Below are positions 59,901-64,000 of a stretch of 64,000 nt of DNA, one piece after another; position 1 is the first letter of the stretch, and every line of letters starts with the position of its first letter. The stretch is taken from NCBI RefSeq assembly GCF_028389875.1, contig NC_084702.1, forward strand, positions 48,173,053 through 48,237,052. The letters run 5' to 3'. The notes under the pieces are model-generated. The model saw only the letters and a list, made by a program, of their open reading frames with translations, was not told the origin of the DNA and ran no database searches. The DNA is from Rhea pennata. Its lineage: Eukaryota; Chordata; Aves; Rheiformes; Rheidae. Made by a program: the position numbers and the translations under genes.

Positions 59901-60797
59901 ATTTTAGGTCTAAAGTGTCTTTTCTCATGTAAACTTTTACTCTATTTCTTGATGACAGTTCATAAGGCACAAGGAGTTAAGAGCAAAAGAGAAAAGACTA
60001 GAGTAAAATGGCAGAGGTAAGGGCTTGAAATTTTCTGTTGCTGAATAACCAGAAATTTAGAGACAGTGATCTTTACTAACAAATGGCATGTGTGAATTTG
60101 ATGTGAAAAATCCATGCCAACTATAGCTGTGTGTATGTCCTCCACCCTTTTTCAAGTAATCTATTTTTAAGCACTTAAATCATTTGGAATATGACTTTAC
60201 AATGTAACTGACAGATTACAGAAGTTTTGGTTTGGGAGCAAATAAAGGAAGGTGACATGAAAACTATTTAGGAATAATGCAAAAAAAATATATAAAGTAA
60301 ATTAAATTTGAACGTAGTGCTTTGCTAATAATCAAGGCTTAGGGAACAAGAGTAAGTGCTGATAAAACAGCCAGTTCATGACATGGAAATATGTAACTAG
60401 AAGACTTTTAAAGATCCTTTCCTATCTTAATATTATGATTTGATGAAATTTTACAGCAGTTCTTTTACTCACCTGCAGCACATGCAGCTAAGAACTTTTC
60501 ACTCTTGCAAAGCTGTTTTGCTATAAGATGTGTACAATTTCTGTATTTCTAACAAAAAAGGAAAACACAACACACATCACTGGAAACAGATTAACTTTTT
60601 TGGCTACTAATACACAAGCTTCTACACAGCCCCTTATTTTTTCTTGCTTTCTCTCACCAGTGGGAGCTTATATAAAGCAATACCTTAGTATCAATAAGAA
60701 CACAGTCCAGCTTGAGCAACAATTCAAGCAGTGCCTTTTTTTCTCGTTTTTTAAATCCAGTTAATTGGATTACCCGTTTCTGGCCACCACTTGCCAT
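26503..60797 (-). CDS. SLF1: SLF1 (ANKRD32), SMC5-SMC6 complex localization factor 1, whole coding span
   Basis: Seventeen coding exons join in consistent phase to 2,805 nt, 934 residues plus stop. Known role of the family: SLF1 binds RAD18 through its BRCT pair and, with SLF2, brings SMC5/6 to damaged DNA such as interstrand crosslinks, in the nucleus. Domains seen: BRCT pair about 1-200 (GKW at 64-66, GRW at 80-82), a phase-0 cassette exon 198-241, an NSE5-like helical middle about 260-575 with PPWKSP at 335-340, a basic linker, and ankyrin repeats about 676-768 with TALH, TPLH and TPLH motifs. The human protein has 1,058 residues; most of the deficit falls in the linker after BRCT2. The start is the first ATG of the first coding exon, lying directly after an acceptor, with an in-frame stop upstream in exon 1. 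Synteny with MCTP1 (tail to tail) agrees. Confidence 0.95.
27006..29470 (-). other. SLF1: SLF1 intron
   Basis: A 2.5 kb AT-rich intron. It contains a short G run near 27,983-27,992. Nothing else is recognised. Confidence 0.9.
29471..29653 (-). CDS. SLF1: SLF1 exon: ankyrin repeats 2 and 3
   Basis: The acceptor is ATAATTCAG before 29,653 and the donor GTGAGTGT lies left of 29,471. Phase 1 in, phase 1 out. It encodes DYAGWTPLHEACNHGSTVCV, then REILQRCPEVDLLSQVDGVT, then PLHDALSNGHVEIGKLLLQHG: two canonical ankyrin repeats with TPLH tetrapeptides at residues 712-715 and 746-749. This is the best conserved part of SLF1. The set is related to the ankyrin domains of TONSL and BARD1, which read histone H4 unmethylated at Lys20; whether SLF1 does the same is an inference from family resemblance. 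Confidence 0.98.
30050..30142 (-). CDS. SLF1: SLF1 exon: ankyrin repeat 1
   Basis: The acceptor is TTTTTATGGTAG before 30,142 and the donor GTAAG lies left of 30,050. Phase 1 in and out. It encodes GETALHKACVRNKVERLIQL then LSSPGTDINVK, an ankyrin repeat with a TALH tetrapeptide at residues 678-681. The polypyrimidine tract is only moderate, but reading frame and homology are clear. Confidence 0.96.
30143..32123 (-). other. SLF1: SLF1 intron
   Basis: A 2.0 kb intron with an A-rich run near 30,731-30,750 and a G run near 31,905-31,918. The open frames at 31,059-31,289 and 31,191-31,448 have no splice or homology support. Confidence 0.85.
32124..32251 (-). CDS. SLF1: SLF1 exon: basic linker before the ankyrin repeats
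   Basis: The acceptor is CTGTCTTTTCAG before 32,251 and the donor GTATTTTA lies left of 32,124. It enters in phase 2 (CC|T = Pro) and leaves in phase 1. It encodes PELFFNECPPLAKKLKAEVK and then SYAKENCYLLAEEVHFYKKNIK after one Val. It corresponds to the Lys-rich linker of SLF1 just before GETALH, which aligns only loosely with mammals. Confidence 0.9.
32721..32890 (-). CDS. SLF1: SLF1 exon beginning VCCYLPALG
   Basis: The acceptor is CCTTTTGCAACAG before 32,890 and the donor GTAAGTAA lies left of 32,721. Phase 0 in, phase 2 out. It encodes VCCYLPALGEIGMCETRK, then a basic stretch, then QRALLMLNGEKQNQVEVLPD. The YLPALG and LLMLNG-KQ-QVE blocks match SLF1. A second acceptor 25 nt inside (TTGCCTGCTTTAG before 32,865) changes the entry phase from 0 to 1; see the finding on in-frame skipping. 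Confidence 0.93.
32891..33906 (-). other. SLF1: SLF1 intron
   Basis: A 1.0 kb AT-rich intron. Nothing else is recognised. Confidence 0.75.
33907..34079 (-). CDS. SLF1: SLF1 probable exon, fast evolving
   Basis: The - strand acceptor is ATTCTGAACCACAG before 34,079. It enters in phase 1 (G|TG = Val) and leaves in phase 0 at ACT|GTAATG. Those are exactly the phases required between its neighbours. It encodes 58 residues starting VNSCKFLLLKIFSYL. The human SLF1 segment at this place has about 49 residues; the match is weak (the S..L..I..S pattern and a later LQ) but position, length and hydrophobic pattern agree. The donor is non-optimal, so the left border is the least certain exon end in the gene. 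Confidence 0.65.
35583..35640. repeat. (TG)n-(TA)n-(CA)n palindromic microsatellite
   Basis: Positions 35,583-35,632 form a perfect 50-bp inverted repeat centred on CATATG (35,605-35,610): a TG run, TATACATATGTATA, then a CA run. The CA run continues imperfectly to about 35,645. On one strand it can fold into a 25-bp hairpin. Confidence 0.95.
36627..36666. repeat. (CA)20 microsatellite
   Basis: Uninterrupted CA dinucleotides inside an SLF1 intron, preceded by CGCGCGTG. It lies about 150 bp left of the splice donor of the exon at 36,814. It is likely to vary in length between individuals. Confidence 0.97.
36814..36961 (-). CDS. SLF1: SLF1 exon (NSE5-like region)
   Basis: The acceptor is CTTCCTTTTAG before 36,961 and the donor GTGAGTG lies left of 36,814. 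Phase 0 in, phase 1 out. It encodes AFRREIANLLNAILGTVVEY, then WILSGFLMDRNVFRQVADDL and AQYIAISCD. It matches the helical SLF1 segment with the V-YWI--G--M-RNV pattern. Confidence 0.96.
38490..38634 (+). mobile_element. CR1 LINE 3'-end fragment
   Basis: Contains GCCTGGAGAGGCTGTGGAAT, then CTCC, GGAGGTTTTTAAGA, GACAAACAT, GATCCCTTCCAGCTGTACTT and a final TTCT-ATGTTCTA. This is the order of the 3' tail of sauropsid CR1 retroposons (GAGGCTGTGG, TTCAAGAC, GGTCCCTTCCAAC, ATTCTATGATTCT). It is diverged and truncated at the 5' side, as most CR1 copies are. It supports a bird or reptile source. Confidence 0.85.
40880..40903. repeat. (TTTTA)n short tandem repeat
   Basis: About four copies of a TTTTA unit in an SLF1 intron. 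Confidence 0.85.
41923..41958. repeat. (TA)18 microsatellite
   Basis: Eighteen TA units followed by AAAAGAGAGAGAGAGG and then alternating TATG/CACA sequence to about 42,013. Confidence 0.95.
43357..43522 (-). CDS. SLF1: SLF1 exon (NSE5-like region)
   Basis: The acceptor is CTTTCTTTTACAG before 43,522 and the donor GTGAGTAT lies left of 43,357. Phase 2 in (AG|T = Ser), phase 0 out. It encodes SLFEGANSQHQQVMPQTVLL, then KTFWLGSETSVLFTKHINIL and ADWVILSHREMNRTND. The FW-GSETS-L-TK motif is shared with SLF1 of other vertebrates. Confidence 0.97.
43523..44201 (-). other. SLF1: SLF1 intron
   Basis: A 0.68 kb AT-rich intron. A short direct repeat of AGCTTATGTTAA lies near 43,957-43,982. Nothing else is recognised. 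Confidence 0.9.
44202..44339 (-). CDS. SLF1: SLF1 exon (NSE5-like region)
   Basis: The acceptor is TTTATTTTTCAG before 44,339 and the donor GTGGGGGTTT lies left of 44,202. Phase 2 in and out. It encodes RSCLYCKTICHAVSVSEKVD, then EQRMVHKTLLKFFLDLVKAE and VEFLTK. The SCL and LTLLKFF-like patterns match SLF1. The donor is GT-rich and slightly unusual (GTGGGG), but homology continues exactly in the next exon. Confidence 0.96.
44340..45741 (-). other. SLF1: SLF1 intron
   Basis: A 1.4 kb intron. It contains an A-rich simple sequence at about 45,180-45,215 (A20 then GAAAAG units). Nothing else is recognised. Confidence 0.9.
45742..45908 (-). CDS. SLF1: SLF1 exon with PPWKSP motif
   Basis: The acceptor is CATTTTATTACAG before 45,908. 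Phase 0 in, phase 2 out. It encodes GNTDAIFSAKLLHILYLVLQ, then LDPPWKSPSVLRYYLDLLQC and PICKKGTWSLIEMLV. PPWKSP, RYYL-L-QCP-C-KG-WSL are SLF1 hallmarks. Two overlapping donors exist (GCTT|GTAAGGTAAGA and GCTTGTAAG|GTAAGA). Only the one at 45,742 keeps the frame with the next exon and restores the Arg-Ser-Cys junction. Confidence 0.96.
45909..46483 (-). other. SLF1: SLF1 intron
   Basis: A 0.58 kb AT-rich intron with a short A run near 46,186-46,202. Nothing else is recognised. Confidence 0.9.
46484..46642 (-). CDS. SLF1: SLF1 exon (start of NSE5-like region)
   Basis: The acceptor is TTTTATTTTTAG before 46,642 and the donor GTGAGATC lies left of 46,484. Phase 0 in and out. It encodes IKNTDLSRGTLCILEGLVEE, then YLFPDVVTELAAGQKYCIPP and VQLLHSLLEHVLL. 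The RG-L--+E-L+E--F pattern and Y-IPPV-LLH-LLE-VL match SLF1 well. Confidence 0.96.
46643..48905 (-). other. SLF1: SLF1 intron
   Basis: A 2.3 kb AT-rich intron. Nothing else is recognised. Confidence 0.9.
48906..48959 (-). CDS. SLF1: SLF1 small exon (18 residues)
   Basis: The acceptor is CCTGTTTTACAG before 48,959 and the donor GTAAGG lies left of 48,906. Phase 0 in and out. It encodes TVKHNSTQIDLLNECNSE. In human SLF1 a segment of similar length and spacing, with a V-+-N--+ID pattern, occupies this place between the cassette repeats and the RG-L motif. It is too short to recognise alone; splice sites, phase and position carry the call. Confidence 0.85.
48960..50390 (-). other. SLF1: SLF1 intron
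   Basis: A 1.4 kb AT-rich intron with no recognisable repeats or exons. Confidence 0.9.
50391..50522 (-). CDS. SLF1: SLF1 KEIQN cassette exon
   Basis: The acceptor is ATCTTCACAG before 50,522 and the donor GTAGGT lies left of 50,391. Phase 0 in and out, 44 residues. It starts KEIQNTEVIQINHF and ends VEMKNAVIKHMYFAQ. From memory, human SLF1 has four consecutive units of about 41-50 residues here, each starting KE(I/M) and ending in a (V/E)-E-(I/M)-K-x-(T/A)-x-x-x-x-x-Y-x-x-Q pattern. Here one clear unit is found. The symmetric phase means units can be gained or lost without a frameshift. Confidence 0.93.
52973..53065 (-). CDS. Candidate diverged SLF1 cassette exon
   Basis: Between the exons at 55,890 and 50,522 the - strand shows an acceptor (TTGGATTTTCCAG before 53,065), an open 31-codon stretch and a weak donor (AGT|GTATGC left of 52,973). 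Phase is 0 in and 0 out, as the cassette requires. It reads IQNAENISFLDFNEISKAAV then KRLKGTLKSLS. IQN-E at the start and (R/E)-(L/I)-K-x-T-L near the end resemble the cassette units. The KE start is missing and the donor is poor. It could be a live alternative exon, a decaying copy or chance. Including it would give 965 residues. Confidence 0.4.
55378..55432. repeat. GT/TA/CA mixed microsatellite
   Basis: GTGTGTATATACACAC at the left, then a CA run interrupted by TA near 55,400-55,432. It lies in an SLF1 intron. Confidence 0.9.
55890..56046 (-). CDS. SLF1: SLF1 exon: BRCT2, C-terminal half
   Basis: The acceptor is ATATTTATTTAG before 56,046 and the donor GTAAGTAA lies left of 55,890. Phase 2 in (AG|G = Arg), phase 0 out. 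It encodes VLEAGKATICSSQDAGRDIT, then HILIDDKSFPTKKHLFEAQY and YPVQYIGDYLFE. VLEAGKA, the THI strand and PVQYIGDYL are BRCT2 features of SLF1. Confidence 0.97.
56047..58310 (-). other. SLF1: SLF1 intron
   Basis: A 2.3 kb intron. Open frames at 56,216-56,398, 56,987-57,351 and 57,378-57,635 lack coding resemblance. A-rich runs occur near 56,847-56,864 and 57,007-57,023. Confidence 0.85.
58311..58554 (-). CDS. SLF1: SLF1 exon: end of BRCT1 and start of BRCT2
   Basis: The acceptor is TTGCTTTTTAG before 58,554 and the donor GTAGGAGA lies left of 58,311. Phase 1 in (G|GA = Gly), phase 2 out. It encodes KWILTKEYIINSAESGRWLD, then ETTYEWGYKIEKDTHYSPQM and QSAPKRWREELTHTSAPGAF before HRWKVVLLV. The Trp of KWIL is the conserved BRCT tryptophan. 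SAPKRWREEL and GAFHRWKVVLLV are almost identical to mammalian SLF1. The BRCT pair is the RAD18-binding part of the protein. Confidence 0.99.
58555..60472 (-). other. SLF1: SLF1 intron
   Basis: A 1.9 kb intron. It contains a pyrimidine-rich (+ strand) stretch at 59,128-59,285 that yields Lys/Glu/Arg-rich open frames on the - strand. These are composition effects, because the BRCT1 sequence joins directly across the intron. Confidence 0.85.
60473..60548 (-). CDS. SLF1: SLF1 exon: BRCT1 middle
   Basis: The acceptor is CCTTTTTTGTTAG before 60,548 and the donor GTGAGTAA lies left of 60,473. Phase 0 in, phase 1 out. It encodes KYRNCTHLIAKQLCKSEKFL then AACAA. CTHLIA is the BRCT beta-strand motif, and CKSEKFLAACAAGKW across the junction is strongly conserved. 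Confidence 0.98.
60684..60797 (-). CDS. SLF1: SLF1 first coding exon (start codon)
   Basis: ATG at 60,795-60,797 lies immediately after the acceptor TTTTTCCTTTCAACAG. The donor GTATTGC lies left of 60,684. Phase 0 out, 38 residues: MASGGQKRVIQLTGFKKREK then KALLELLLKLDCVLIDTK. The IQ-TGF and LLLKLDC blocks match the N terminus of SLF1. Upstream frames in exon 1 stay open for about 19 codons but contain no ATG before a stop, so this ATG is the start. Confidence 0.97.
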
Positions 60798-60956
60798 CTG
60801 TTGAAAGGAAAAAAAAACAAAAAGGCAACAAAAACGCACAGAATATACGTTATGAAACTCCTCATGCTCTTGCTAATACCTCCTGCTCCTCGCCCGGTCG
60901 TACCGCGGCAGGACGCACCGCCGAGGGGCTGTCACTACCCGCCGCGGCCGGCGTAC

Positions 60957-61150
60957 CTGAGCGGCGGCAAGCAGGCAGGCCGGAGGCCCGCCGAGGGGCA
61001 GGTCGCGGCGGGCCGAGCCCCCTCAGCACAGGCCGTGCAGCAGCTCCGGCCCCACCGCGGCGGGGGCGGGGGCAGGCCGCGCCGCTAGCGGCGCCGCCGC
61101 GGCGCCGCGCCGGCAGGGGAAGCGGGCTGCGCGGGAAGAGCCGCCATCTC
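60957..61150 (-). other. SLF1: SLF1 exon 1, 5' UTR (right end approximate)
   Basis: Donor CCGCTCAG|GTACGCC on the - strand fixes the left border at 60,957. The right end is set near the YY1-type motif, a common initiator in TATA-less promoters, and is only an estimate. It is untranslated with respect to SLF1, since the start codon is in exon 2. A 20-codon upstream reading frame (61,085-61,147) may be included. Confidence 0.6.
61085..61147 (-). promoter_or_regulatory. Possible upstream ORF in the SLF1 5' UTR
   Basis: ATG at 61,145-61,147 within AGATGGCGGC starts a 20-codon frame (MAALPAQPAS...RRRR) stopping with TAG at 61,085. It would be in the SLF1 mRNA only if transcription starts right of 61,147. 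An ATG inside a YY1 site often lies at or just beyond the transcription start, so its translation is uncertain. Confidence 0.3.
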
Positions 61151-61199
61151 CTCGGCGGGGAGGCGGCGCGGGCTGCCGCGGCTCCCCCTCTCGCCCCCG

Positions 61200-61345
61200 G
61201 CGCGGGCGGCCCCGCGGCCGCTCCCGCCTCCCCCCGTCCCGCCCCCGGATGTGGCGGCGCCGCCGTTCCGGGCCGTTGTCACCGACGCTCCGCCGTCGCT
61301 CGGTTGTGGGCGCGGAGCCGAGCGCGCCGCGGGGGAGCCCGGCCG
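61200..61345 (+). other. KIAA0825: Probable KIAA0825 5' UTR exon (start approximate)
   Basis: A GC-rich segment ends in the strong + strand donor CCGGCCG|GTAAGTGG at 61,346. The gene name rests on synteny only: in human, KIAA0825 is transcribed away from SLF1 from the same promoter. No KIAA0825 coding sequence is recognised in the window. Confidence 0.55.
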
Positions 61346-64000
61346 GTAAGTGGCCCTGGCGGGGCCGCCCTCTCCCCCCTCCCTTCCCGCCGGGGCCAGG
61401 CCCGCCCGGCGCTGGAGCCCAGCCGAGCGGGGCGGAGGGTGCGGAGCAGCCGCACGATGAGAGGCCCCGGCGCGGCCCAGGGCCGGAGCGGGCGCGGCGC
61501 GGCGCGGCGCTGCGGTGTGTAACGGCGGTGGAGGAGGTGGAGGAGGGAGCTCAGCCCCTCTCCGGCGAGGCTGGTGGTGACGCAGTTGCTCAACGGTTGG
61601 GCCCGGCCGTTGGCGGCCCCCGCGCTGCGTGGCGGCGGGGCGGGGGTGAGGGGAGGCGCCGTGGCGGCGGCGCGGAGCGCGGCCCTGCCCCGGCCGCGGC
61701 GCGGCTGCCGTGTCCCCCGTAGCGCTCCGCTCCGCTCCGCTCCGCCCCCCGGGAGGCGAGCCGCGGCCAGCGAGCCGCTTCCGAGGCCGGGAGCGCTGCT
61801 TTGCCAGTGTGCGGAGCCAGGGATGGGGAAGCCTGGGATGCCTGGTTGAGAGCAGCAGCTTGAGAGCACGCCAGCGTGGAGCGTCTTGCTACAGCCTGAG
61901 ATGTGCCTTTTGCCTCTGAAAAACCCGTTTTCTGTTGCTCAACAGACTTAAAAGACTAGCAAGCCCTCTTATAGGGATGGGTGATGGAAGACGGAAGAGA
62001 CTTCACTTGGTAGAGGAAGCTGGCAAAGCAACTAAGCAGAGTTTGCAGTAGATCCAGATCGAAGTGTCTCGTCTCTCGAACAGACTGTCTTTCAGAATCA
62101 GAAATGGGAGCTAGCGTTTCCAGCCCTCAGTATCCCTTTTCTCTCAGCACCAGAGAAACTTCCTGTCAAAGGGCCTTGTTCTGCGTGATGCCTGATCCTC
62201 GTACAAGATGACTACCCGCTGCTACAGTTAGATCCTCAAGTCTTTAAGTCTAAAGATTCCTCCTTCCCTTCTAAACCTTCAGATTTGCTCTAGCTGCACG
62301 ATGGAATTCAGTGTTGTTTAAAAGTTGCAAAGCTACATGAAAAGGTTAAAATAATACTATGATTGTACATCAAGCACTCAAAATTTAGAAAATTAGGAAT
62401 GCCAGAACTAAGATCATCTGTGAAACCTTATTTTGGTCCCTTGTGTATAGGAGATGTGATTATCTTAACTTGATTCCTGTGTCATTTATAATGCACAAGA
62501 TGGGTTAGTGCTATTTAGTGAATAAAATTGGCTCTGTAGAATACTTTATTTTTTTATTCCTACAGTTGGAACATAGAAGGCACTCATCCTGATTCAAGAA
62601 AAGAAAGATAATTGAATTGTATCCTTAGAGAACTGAATAATCCTTTCACCCCTTCTGTGAAATATTTGAGAGTGGACAAATCACTTCATGCTCATTGTGG
62701 TAGCTGTTTCATTTTTAAGTCCCCTAAGACTGAGATATATATGGCAAAATTTTCACAAATGCTGAGTATTTTTAATGGCAACTTAGATCAATTCAAGCAA
62801 TGCTTTGAACTTATCAGTGCTGTAAAATAGAAATAGTCTTTGGGAAAAAAGTCTGGCTTTGGACATCTCATGTTTGACTGCAGGTTGAAATGGACGCTTG
62901 AGCCTAGATCTCTCTGAGTTCCCTAGATATCGAAGTAGAAAGATAATTCTGCCTGGCCTCAAGTTGGTATTGTGATGCCACTGATAGAGTGTTCTCATAC
63001 CCCACTGATCTAAGGAAAGAGATGGTGACATTTATTTAGAATTAAGAGTGACATTTTGATTTCATGCTACATATAAGACATGGAGTCACATACTGAATAG
63101 TTATCTAATCAGAAAAAAAGTGTTTATCTTCTCTGCTGACTTATTTCTTATGGAAATAACCACATGATAAAGTAATGAAAAATCAATGACAACATGAGAA
63201 GAAACAGTGAGAGTGGGTCTGGCTTGATTTCCTTGTACTTACTGTAATATTCCCCACTTCATCAACATTGCAACCATATTTTCGTATGTAAGGATGAAGA
63301 AACAACAATCAACCAGCTCTGACATTAAATTTTAATATAATTGTCACTGAAAAGTCATTACATAACTTGAATGTTTACAGTCAGATGGGTGTATATATAT
63401 TGCTTGCATTTTTGTTGGTAATGAAAATTAGTTCATTTGCTATTCTGTACCAGTTTCACCTTCATACTTTCACTGTTGAGTTACCATCACTGTAAAGGAA
63501 TTCCTATTAATTTGCTTAACTGGAGTGCAGAAAATCCAAAATATGTGTCTATTTTTTTTGTTTCATAAAAATTTTCTAGGCTGTAATCTGAAGTTTAGAC
63601 TACACTTAATCTATTGTCCCTAAATACTTTTTCTTTGGTACTGTCACAAAGTTCTCTTATTTACAAACTAGAAAAGAATTAGATGCAATTCACAGGAACA
63701 AATAATTCTGGATTTATTTATTCTGATAAAGCTCGAATAGTTAGGGGGTTAATATCTTTTAAAGTTAACAGTTTGTTATTAACTACTATTAAGTACTAGT
63801 CATGACTTAACTAATAACCAATAGTAGTAGCTTTATGTCATTTGACTCTTAACAAACTTCGGAATGCTTATGCATATTGTATTTGCAACACTTTAGTTGA
63901 AACTAGCTACTAGTGAGAAAGTCACATACTTATATGATGGTCATTTGTTATCCATGCATATTAAATATTTTCTGGAGTTTATTTTGCCTTTTTTCCCATC
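61346..64000 (+). other. KIAA0825: Probable KIAA0825 intron 1 (partial, right edge)
   Basis: The GC-rich part of the CpG island continues to about 61,800, then the sequence becomes ordinary and AT-rich. A good acceptor (TTTTTTTATTCCTACAG before 62,566) precedes about 70 bp without a clear donor, so it may be a cryptic or untranslated exon. The open frames at 61,249-61,869 (both strands) are composition-driven, and those at 62,612-63,031 show no resemblance to the KIAA0825 N terminus as I recall it. Confidence 0.55.

Larger units (their letters stand above)
60880..61800. promoter_or_regulatory. CpG-island bidirectional promoter of SLF1 and (by synteny) KIAA0825
   Basis: Very high GC and CpG content, with no TATA box. 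A - strand donor and a + strand donor lie only about 390 bp apart, facing away from each other (60,956 and 61,346). Candidate elements include a YY1-type site (AGATGGCGGC on the - strand, 61,139-61,148) and an ETS-type TTCCGG at 61,264-61,269. In human, the SLF1 and KIAA0825 starts lie head to head within about 100 bp. The core promoter is probably between 61,090 and 61,270. Confidence 0.8.

Noticed and set aside
60791-61522. 243-codon + strand frame across the SLF1 promoter
   Set aside because: Ala/Arg/Pro/Gly-rich composition expected of a CpG island with few stop codons. It overlaps the SLF1 first coding exon in antisense and has no domain or splice logic.
61279-61869. 196-codon - strand frame in the CpG island
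   Set aside because: Same composition effect; low-complexity Arg/Ala/Pro peptide with no recognisable domain.
62612-62830. 72-codon + strand frame after the CpG island, considered as a KIAA0825 coding exon
   Set aside because: It does not resemble the acidic N terminus of KIAA0825 as I recall it, and no clear donor follows.

Overview
The window is vertebrate nuclear DNA, most likely from a bird. It holds split genes with GT-AG introns, AT-rich introns with microsatellites, CpG islands, and a recognisable 3' end of a CR1 LINE, the typical sauropsid retroposon. There are no bacterial operons, no CRISPR array and no RNA gene that I can recognise. The gene order MCTP1 - SLF1 (ANKRD32) - KIAA0825 is that of human 5q15. 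In birds that block lies, as far as I recall, on the Z chromosome, so Z linkage is an inference.

Layout. Positions 1-11,023 hold the last four coding exons of MCTP1 on the + strand (129 residues: the C-terminal membrane region and cytosolic tail). An AT-rich 3' UTR follows, probably ending near 13,030. Positions ~13,030-26,010 lie between two convergent genes. I find no protein-coding gene there, but the stretch from about 13.6 to 23 kb carries several unexpectedly CpG-rich patches, two of them ending in good splice donors. Positions ~26,010-61,150 hold what looks like the complete SLF1 gene on the - strand: one untranslated exon and 17 coding exons, all phase-compatible, giving a 934-residue protein (N-terminal BRCT pair, NSE5-like middle, three ankyrin repeats). 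Positions ~60,880-61,800 are a CpG-island promoter shared head to head with a + strand gene. By synteny that gene is KIAA0825, of which only a putative 5' UTR exon and the start of intron 1 lie in the window.

Functionally, MCTP1 is a Ca2+-binding multi-C2 membrane protein of ER and endosomes. SLF1 links RAD18 to SMC5/6 at DNA lesions. The two are neighbours but share no known pathway. SLF1 and KIAA0825 are probably co-regulated only through the shared promoter.

The most interesting points are in SLF1. A phase-0 exon cassette that human SLF1 appears to carry four times in tandem is present once here, with a possible diverged second copy at 53 kb. A fast-evolving exon at 34 kb could be skipped in frame by using a second acceptor in the next exon. 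I found no convincing undescribed system; most long reading frames outside these exons are chance frames.
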